From: Planctomycetota bacterium
Lineage (GTDB): Bacteria > Planctomycetota > UBA1135
DNA: 48,194 nucleotides
Assembly: GCA_030749235.1 (NCBI GenBank)
Contig: JASMKM010000016.1
Coordinates: 1 to 48,194 of the forward strand
Direction of reading: 5' to 3'
Shown: piece after piece, positions 43,075-48,194 of the stretch
How the letters are laid out: each line of letters begins with the position of its first letter
How positions within the stretch are numbered: position 1 is the stretch's first letter
Notes under the pieces: model-generated
Database searches by the model: none
Seen by the model: only the letters and a program-made list of their open reading frames with translations
Told to the model about the DNA's origin: nothing
Made by a program: the position numbers and the translations under genes

Positions 43075-43755
43075 ATGGCCAGTCGTCGTTTCCGCGAAAA
43101 TACTGAAAAGCTCGACCGCTCCAAGGTCTATGGCGTCAAGGATGCCATGCAGACTTTGAAGGGGATGCGTCCGGCCAAGTTCGACGAAACTGTCGAAGTG
43201 GTTGCCCGCCTCGGCGTCGATCCGAAGAAGTCCGACCAGATGGTGCGTGGCGCAGTGAGCCTGCCGCACGGCCTCGGTAAGGATGTCCGTGTCATCGTCT
43301 TCGCAGAGGGTGATGCAGCCGACGCAGCTCGCGAGGCCGGTGCCCTTGAGGTCGGTGGCGAGGAGCTCGGCGAGAAGGTTGCCAAGGGCTGGACCGAATT
43401 CGACATCGTGATCGCACACCCTGCGATGATGCGTGTCGTCGGCAAGCTCGGTCGCACCCTTGGCCCACAAGGCAAGATGCCTTCGCCGAAGTCTGGCACC
43501 GTGACTCCGAAGGTGGCTGAGGCCACCAAGGAATTTAAGGCCGGTAAGGTTGAGTTCCGTGTCGATGGCGGTGGCAACGTACACGTGCCGGTCGGCAAGT
43601 TGTCCTTCTCTGCCGAGCAGTTGGAGGATAACGCCCGTACCTTCCTCGACTTCATCAACGCTCTTCGCCCACCATCGGCCAAGGGTATTTACATGCGGAA
43701 CATCTGCGTTTCGTCTTCCATGGGCCCCGGTCTCAAGATCGAGTACGCCCACTAG
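43075..43755 (+). CDS. rplA: Ribosomal protein uL1
   Basis: The 226-residue protein of the L1 stalk starts two bases after the rplK stop. Characteristic segments are [58 protein letters not shown] and [14 protein letters not shown]. In other bacteria L1 represses its own rplKA message; no obvious binding-site mimic was traced here by eye. Confidence 0.98.
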   Translation: MASRRFRENTEKLDRSKVYGVKDAMQTLKGMRPAKFDETVEVVARLGVDPKKSDQMVRGAVSLPHGLGKDVRVIVFAEGDAADAAREAGALEVGGEELGEKVAKGWTEFDIVIAHPAMMRVVGKLGRTLGPQGKMPSPKSGTVTPKVAEATKEFKAGKVEFRVDGGGNVHVPVGKLSFSAEQLEDNARTFLDFINALRPPSAKGIYMRNICVSSSMGPGLKIEYAH

Positions 43756-43779
43756 TCGCGGTGATTCAGGAGAAAAACA

Positions 43780-44301
43780 ATGGCTAGTTTTGTTAATGAA
43801 TGGATGGTCCAGACCTATCAGGACCAGTTCGGCGAGCGCGAAGGCTTGGTCCTGTTGAGCCTCGATGGGCTTTCTGTCGAGGAAGCTCAGACCCTACGTA
43901 CCGAGATTCGCAAGACCGGTGCTGAGATGCGCGTCACCAAGAACCGTCTCGCGAAGGTCGCACTGAAGGAAGTAGGGATCGAATTCGACGATTCCGGTTG
44001 GGCTGGCATGTGCGCTCTGCTGGTCGGCGATGCCGAGTCTACGATTAGTGCCGCGAAGGCCATCGAAGATCTCTGGAAGAAAGCCCCAGAGCGTAAAGTC
44101 AACTACCGCGCCGCCATGCTTGATGGCGACGTAATGAATGCGGAGCAGGCGTCGAAGATCGCTGACATGCCTGACAAGAACACTCTCCGCGCAATGATGT
44201 GTGGCGCCTTGAATGGCCCCGCTCGTTCGCTTGCCTCGCTTCTGCGCGAGGTTCCTGCATCCACAGCGCGCGTGCTGCAGGCCCGCGCAGACCAGGGTTA
44301 A
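43780..44301 (+). CDS. rplJ: Ribosomal protein uL10
   Basis: This 173-residue stalk-base protein anchors L7/L12 dimers. The RNA-binding N-terminal domain shows LSVEEAQTLRTEIRKTGAEM then RVTKNRLAKVAL, the conserved RNTL-like region. A CAGGAG ribosome site lies 8-13 bases before the ATG. The C-terminal helix that binds L7/L12 (RSLASLLREVPASTARVLQA) is present. The spacer to rplA is only 24 bases, too short for the long L10 leader seen in Escherichia coli. Confidence 0.96.
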   Translation: MASFVNEWMVQTYQDQFGEREGLVLLSLDGLSVEEAQTLRTEIRKTGAEMRVTKNRLAKVALKEVGIEFDDSGWAGMCALLVGDAESTISAAKAIEDLWKKAPERKVNYRAAMLDGDVMNAEQASKIADMPDKNTLRAMMCGALNGPARSLASLLREVPASTARVLQARADQG

Positions 44302-44364
44302 TCTGTCTCATCGCAGAACCCAGAATCACGAACACCGAGTTTTTTCACTCAGGAAATTAGACCC

Positions 44365-44769
44365 ATGTCCGACGAAACCCAAACCGTAGAGCTCGACGAG
44401 GAGCTGGAAGCCATCTTCACTCAGCTTGATGCTCTGCCAATCGGCAAAGCAGCAAGCCTGGTCAAAGCAATGGAGGAGCGCTGGGGCGTTTCCGCCGCTG
44501 CTCCTGTAGCCGTAGCCGCAGCTGGCTCAGCTGATGGTGGCGGAGCCGCAGAAGAGAAGACCGATTTCGATGTGATTCTTGAAAGCTTCGGCGACAAGAA
44601 GATCAACGTCATCAAGGCTGTCCGTGGCATCACTGGCCTCGGCCTGAAAGAAGCCAAGGCACTCGTAGAGGAGGCACCGAAACCAATCAAGGAAGGTGTA
44701 GCCAAAGACGAAGCCGAAGAGATCAAGAAGACCCTCGAGGAAGCTGGCGCTGGCGTCAAGCTTGCCTAG
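44365..44769 (+). CDS. rplL: Ribosomal protein bL12 (L7/L12)
   Basis: This 134-residue acidic stalk protein recruits translation GTPases. The N-terminal dimerisation domain ([20 protein letters not shown]) is followed by an Ala/Gly-rich hinge ([19 protein letters not shown]). The C-terminal domain begins [20 protein letters not shown] and contains [20 protein letters not shown], the factor-binding helices. AGGA lies 13 bases before the ATG. Confidence 0.98.
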   Translation: MSDETQTVELDEELEAIFTQLDALPIGKAASLVKAMEERWGVSAAAPVAVAAAGSADGGGAAEEKTDFDVILESFGDKKINVIKAVRGITGLGLKEAKALVEEAPKPIKEGVAKDEAEEIKKTLEEAGAGVKLA

Positions 44770-44812
44770 GTCCACTTCTTGGCCTGAGGCTGCTGTCCTC
44801 ATGCAAGCCAGT

Positions 44813-44851
44813 CCCGCCACCACTTTCACCCAGTGTGTTCGTGGTCGCGGG
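44813..44851 (+). promoter_or_regulatory. Large hairpin in the rplL-rpoB spacer
   Basis: CCCGCCACCAC (44813-44823) pairs with GTGGTCGCGGG (44841-44851): 10 of 11 base pairs with one C-C mismatch and a 17-base loop. It begins 43 bases after the rplL stop. No T run follows. In Escherichia coli the same spacer holds an attenuator and an RNase III site that set the ratio of ribosomal protein to polymerase; a like role here is inference. Confidence 0.55.
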
Positions 44852-44878
44852 ATAGGTCTGCATGGTAGTGGCCTTTCT

Positions 44879-44896
44879 ACTGGTCTCCTGACCAGT
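44879..44896 (+). promoter_or_regulatory. Second hairpin in the rplL-rpoB spacer
   Basis: ACTGGTC (44879-44885) pairs perfectly with GACCAGT (44890-44896) around TCCT, 77 bases before the rpoB start. It is followed by TCCGCTGG, not a T run, so processing or partial attenuation is more likely than full termination. Confidence 0.5.
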
Positions 44897-44972
44897 TCCG
44901 CTGGAATCGCGTGGTGAGCCACGGCGCTTCCGGTTTTCCTGCTTTCCGTTCCCCACCCTTCGCCAGCGTCAC

Positions 44973-47900
44973 ATGACGCAATTCGGAATGACTGTACAAA
45001 GCAAGCCAATCGCGGACTTTGAGGTTCGTGACTTCCGCTCCTTCGGGTATCGCGATGACTCCCTCCTGCCAGGTCTCTCCGACCTGCAGGGTCGCGCATA
45101 CCGTGACTTCCTGCAACTTGACGTGCCTGCCGGGCGCCGCAAGATGCAAGGACTCCAAGCCTTGTTTCATGAGATCTTCCCGATCGAAAGCCATGACAAC
45201 ACCCTTGCGCTTGAGTTCCACGGCTACACCCTAGGCCGTCCTCGTTATACGCCGGACGAATGCCGCGAGTTGCGCTACTCCTACGCCTATCCATTGCGGG
45301 TACGCATGGGACTGCGTCGTGGTGAGCAGTGCGTCGAAGAGGAGATCTTCCTCGGTGAGGTCCCGGTGATGATGGGTGGGGGCGAGTTCATCGTCAACGG
45401 CTCGGAGCGCGTAATCGTTGCACAGCTGCACCGTTCCCCGGGTATCGACTTCTCTGTCGAACGTCATGCTGGCGATAAGTTGCTTCACTCTGCCCGCGTC
45501 ATTCCTGAGCGCGGCTCTTGGGTAGAGATCATGGTGTCCGGCAAGGGCACCCTTCAAGTCCGTATCGACCAACAGGGCAAGTTCTCTGCACTCACCTTGC
45601 TGCGTGCTTTGAGCTCGGACTGGGGAACCGATGATGAGATTCTGCGCCTGTTCTACGAAGTGGAGAACGTGTCGCGTTCCGCACGTGGTTCGAAGGCCAA
45701 GTTCGCCGGCGAGCTCGAAGGGCGTCTTGCTTTGGGGCAGGTGCGTGACATGCGCACCGGCGAGGTCTGGACCGAGTCCGGCCAGATGATTACTCCGGAA
45801 GCCGCCGAGTGCATCGCGGCATCGGATATCACGGAGCTCGCCCTACTGAAGGATCCGGAAGACACCCTGATCCTCGATTCACTGAAGGAAGACACTGCCA
45901 CCAGCCACGAGGAGGCCCTGGCTGCGATCTACGCCAAGCTGCGTCCGGGCAATCCGATTCAGCTCGAGAAGGCTCGCGAATTGCTGCAGGACCGTTTCTT
46001 CGATGCCCAGCGTTACAGCCTTGGGCGTGTCGGCCGTTTCCGCATCAGCCGCAAGTTCAATCGCCCGGCCGAAGCCGATAAGGGGCCTACGACCCTAATT
46101 CCCGAGGACTTCCTCGATGCCGTCAAGTACTTGCTGGGCTTGCGCCAAGGCCTTGGCGAGGTCGACGACATCGACCACCTCGGTAACCGTCGTGTGCGTA
46201 CCCTTGCCGAGATGGCCCATGATGATTTCCGCAAGGGTCTGCTGAAGGTCTCGCGCGCCGTGGTCGACCGCATGTCTCAGGAAGACGATTCCGAGACTTT
46301 GACGCCACGCGCGTTGATCAATGCCAAGCCATTCAGCACCTCGGTGGAACAGTTCTTCGCCCGCGGTGAACTGAGCCAGGTGGTCGACCAGACCAACCCG
46401 CTGTCACAGCTGGCGCACGAACGTCGCCTTTCGGCCTTGGGACCTGGTGGTCTGAACCGAAAGCGGGCTGGCTTCCAGGAACGAGACGTGCACATCTCGC
46501 ACTACGGCCGTTTGTGCCCAATCGAGACTCCTGAAGGTGCCAACATCGGCTTGATTTCATCGCTCGCCTTGTTCGCGATGGTCGATGATTATGGTTTCTT
46601 GGTCACGCCTTACCGCGTGATCACTAAGGGTGTGGCCACCGATGAAGTCGCCTACTTGCGCGCTGACCAGGAGTTCGAATGCGTATTTGCTCCTGCAGAT
46701 GCCAAAATCGATGCGAAGGGCAAGCTAATCGTCGACGACAACGGCAACGTCATGTGTCGTCACCACGGTGAGTTCGCGCTGCTGCCTGTCGGCGACGTCC
46801 AATATTTGGATATCGACCCCGGTCAGATCCTTGGTATCTCGGCATCGCTGATCCCGTTCCTCGAACACGACGATGCGAACCGCGCATTGATGGGGTCGAA
46901 CATGCAGCGTCAGGCGGTACCGCTGGTCATCACCGAGCCACCGCTGGTGGGTACGGGTATGGAGCGTCCGGTGGCGCAGAACTCCGGTTGGGTGGTCAAG
47001 GCCCGCAAGGCTGGCACCGTCGAATACGTCGATGGCACCACCATCCGCATGAAGGGGGATCCTGAGCCTTACGCCTTGCGTAAGTTCCAGGGCACCAACG
47101 AGCATACCTGCCTGAACCAGCGTCCATTGGTCAAGGTTGGGCAGAAGATCAAGCGCGGCGAGATTATTGCCGACGGGCCTTCCACCCATAACGGCGAGTT
47201 GGCCATCGGCAAGAACCTGTTGGTCGCCTTCATGTCCTGGGAAGGCTACAACTACGAGGATGCGATTGTGGTATCGCAGCGCCTGGTCAAGGACGACGTC
47301 TTCACCTCAATCCACATCGAGGAGTACGACGCCGAGATCCGCGAGACTACCCTCGGTAAGGAAGAGTTCACCCGCGATATCCCGAACGCCGGTGAGCGTG
47401 CCTTGCATAACTTGGATGAGTTCGGCATGGTCCGCGTCGGCACGCGGGTCGGTCCGAACGACATCCTGGTCGGCAAGATCGCACCGAAGTCGAAGACCGA
47501 ACTCACTCCGGAAGAACGTCTGCTGCACGCGATCTTCGGTCGCGCCGGCGAGGACGTGAAGAACGTATCGTTGAAGCTGCCCGCCGGCGTGCGCGGTATC
47601 GTCATCGGCGCACAAAAGTTCACCCGCAAGGTCAACATGACTCCTGCCGAACGTCGCGAGGCGCACGAGCAGATCCGTCAGATCGAATCGGAGTACGACG
47701 AGGTCTTCCGCGTCGAGCTGCAGTCGTGCATCGACGATCTTAGCGAGTACATCGGCGAGCCGCTGATCGACCCGGAGACCAAGAAGCCTGCGGTGATCAC
47801 CGAGGCTACCTTGTTCGGTGACCTGCAGCGCATTCAGGAGTTCCTCAAGACTTATCCCGAAGGTTTGGGGCATCCGTCGCGTCGCGCCAAGGCGGAAGAC

Positions 47901-48194
47901 CTGATGCGGGCGCACATGAACCGCATCGAGGACAAGGAAGCCTGGAAGATCAAGATGTCGAGCCGTCTGTCGCGCGGTGATGACCTGCCCAACGGCGTGT
48001 TGGAGATGGTCAAAATCTACATCGCCACCAAGCGCAACCTGTCGGTTGGCGACAAGATGGCAGGCCGTCACGGGAACAAGGGCGTGATCTCGAAGATCCT
48101 GCCCGAAGAGGATATGCCATACCTAGAGGATGGCACTCCCGTCGACATCATCCTGAACCCCTTGGGTGTGCCTTCGCGTATGAACGTCGGGCAG
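44973..48194 (+). CDS. rpoB: DNA-directed RNA polymerase beta subunit, 3'-truncated by window edge
   Basis: The frame is open for 1074 codons and ends at the window edge on Gln in PSRMNVGQ. The start is ATG 44973 (MTQFGMTVQSKP) or ATG 44988; both precede DFRSFGYRDDSLLPGLSDLQ, the usual beta N-terminus. Landmarks are GGGEFIVNGSERVIVAQLHR, the rifampicin region LSQVVDQTNPLSQLAHERRL then SALGPGGLNRKRAGF, and HYGRLCPIETPEGANIGL. Farther on are RHGNKGVISKILPEEDMPY and the Lys-rich active-site segment SVGDKMAGRHGNKG. Rifampicin-contact positions equivalent to Asp516, His526 and Ser531 are all retained. Only the C-terminal clamp part is outside the window; rpoC is expected next. Confidence 0.99.
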   Translation, partial: MTQFGMTVQSKPIADFEVRDFRSFGYRDDSLLPGLSDLQGRAYRDFLQLDVPAGRRKMQGLQALFHEIFPIESHDNTLALEFHGYTLGRPRYTPDECRELRYSYAYPLRVRMGLRRGEQCVEEEIFLGEVPVMMGGGEFIVNGSERVIVAQLHRSPGIDFSVERHAGDKLLHSARVIPERGSWVEIMVSGKGTLQVRIDQQGKFSALTLLRALSSDWGTDDEILRLFYEVENVSRSARGSKAKFAGELEGRLALGQVRDMRTGEVWTESGQMITPEAAECIAASDITELALLKDPEDTLILDSLKEDTATSHEEALAAIYAKLRPGNPIQLEKARELLQDRFFDAQRYSLGRVGRFRISRKFNRPAEADKGPTTLIPEDFLDAVKYLLGLRQGLGEVDDIDHLGNRRVRTLAEMAHDDFRKGLLKVSRAVVDRMSQEDDSETLTPRALINAKPFSTSVEQFFARGELSQVVDQTNPLSQLAHERRLSALGPGGLNRKRAGFQERDVHISHYGRLCPIETPEGANIGLISSLALFAMVDDYGFLVTPYRVITKGVATDEVAYLRADQEFECVFAPADAKIDAKGKLIVDDNGNVMCRHHGEFALLPVGDVQYLDIDPGQILGISASLIPFLEHDDANRALMGSNMQRQAVPLVITEPPLVGTGMERPVAQNSGWVVKARKAGTVEYVDGTTIRMKGDPEPYALRKFQGTNEHTCLNQRPLVKVGQKIKRGEIIADGPSTHNGELAIGKNLLVAFMSWEGYNYEDAIVVSQRLVKDDVFTSIHIEEYDAEIRETTLGKEEFTRDIPNAGERALHNLDEFGMVRVGTRVGPNDILVGKIAPKSKTELTPEERLLHAIFGRAGEDVKNVSLKLPAGVRGIVIGAQKFTRKVNMTPAERREAHEQIRQIESEYDEVFRVELQSCIDDLSEYIGEPLIDPETKKPAVITEATLFGDLQRIQEFLKTYPEGLGHPSRRAKAEDLMRAHMNRIEDKEAWKIKMSSRLSRGDDLPNGVLEMVKIYIATKRNLSVGDKMAGRHGNKGVISKILPEEDMPYLEDGTPVDIILNPLGVPSRMNVGQ

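Overview
The window reads as chromosomal DNA of a Gram-negative-type bacterium with an outer membrane. It holds a FadL-type barrel, an Mla/MCE lipid-transport operon, lipoproteins, and several secreted proteins that share one C-terminal (once N-terminal) beta-rich module. The mixture of a SUMF1-fold protein, secreted Kelch, subtilase and cupredoxin proteins and high-GC housekeeping genes is most like a marine Planctomycetota lineage. That placement is inference from gene content, not a computed phylogeny. I see no prophage, insertion sequence, CRISPR array or rRNA.

Layout. 1-9.3 kb: the 3' part of valS, a SUMF1-like secreted protein, an RluA pseudouridine synthase, a FadL-like porin, a Kelch protein and a thioesterase. 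9.3-13.3 kb: a tight methylmalonyl-CoA epimerase/propionyl-CoA carboxylase operon. 13.4-16.8 kb: a site-2 protease coupled to a parvulin-like protein, then a secreted protein with a crippled metalloprotease motif. 16.9-22.8 kb (minus strand): a repeat lipoprotein, mlaE, mlaF, mlaD and typA in one operon. 22.8-26 kb: a TPR lipoprotein overlapping dtd, an HU-like protein and a cystathionine gamma-lyase-type enzyme.

26-33.8 kb is the accessory part: secreted proteins, a subtilase, a membrane Fe-S protein, a methyltransferase, a cupredoxin and a small gene graveyard (ends of phoU, of a subtilase and of another secreted protein). It closes with the most interesting gene: a secreted thioredoxin/TlpA-like protein whose first redox Cys codon is an in-frame TGA (W-TGA-G-P-C), most simply read as selenocysteine. 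Gene calling that stops at TGA would start it about 260 bases too late and lose the active site.

33.8-39.4 kb: cystathionine beta-synthase with yjbQ on the minus strand, then a mutS2 (without Smr domain)-response regulator-aroC overlap operon. 39.5-48.2 kb: the classic tRNA-Thr/Tyr/Gly/Thr-tuf cluster with the same anticodon order as Escherichia coli thrU-tyrU-glyT-thrT-tufB, then rpmG, secE, nusG, rplK, rplA, rplJ, rplL and the first 1074 codons of rpoB, which runs off the end of the window.

Together the cbs and gamma-lyase genes indicate reverse transsulfuration (homocysteine to cysteine). The carboxylase operon indicates propionyl-CoA use through methylmalonyl-CoA, with the mutase encoded elsewhere.
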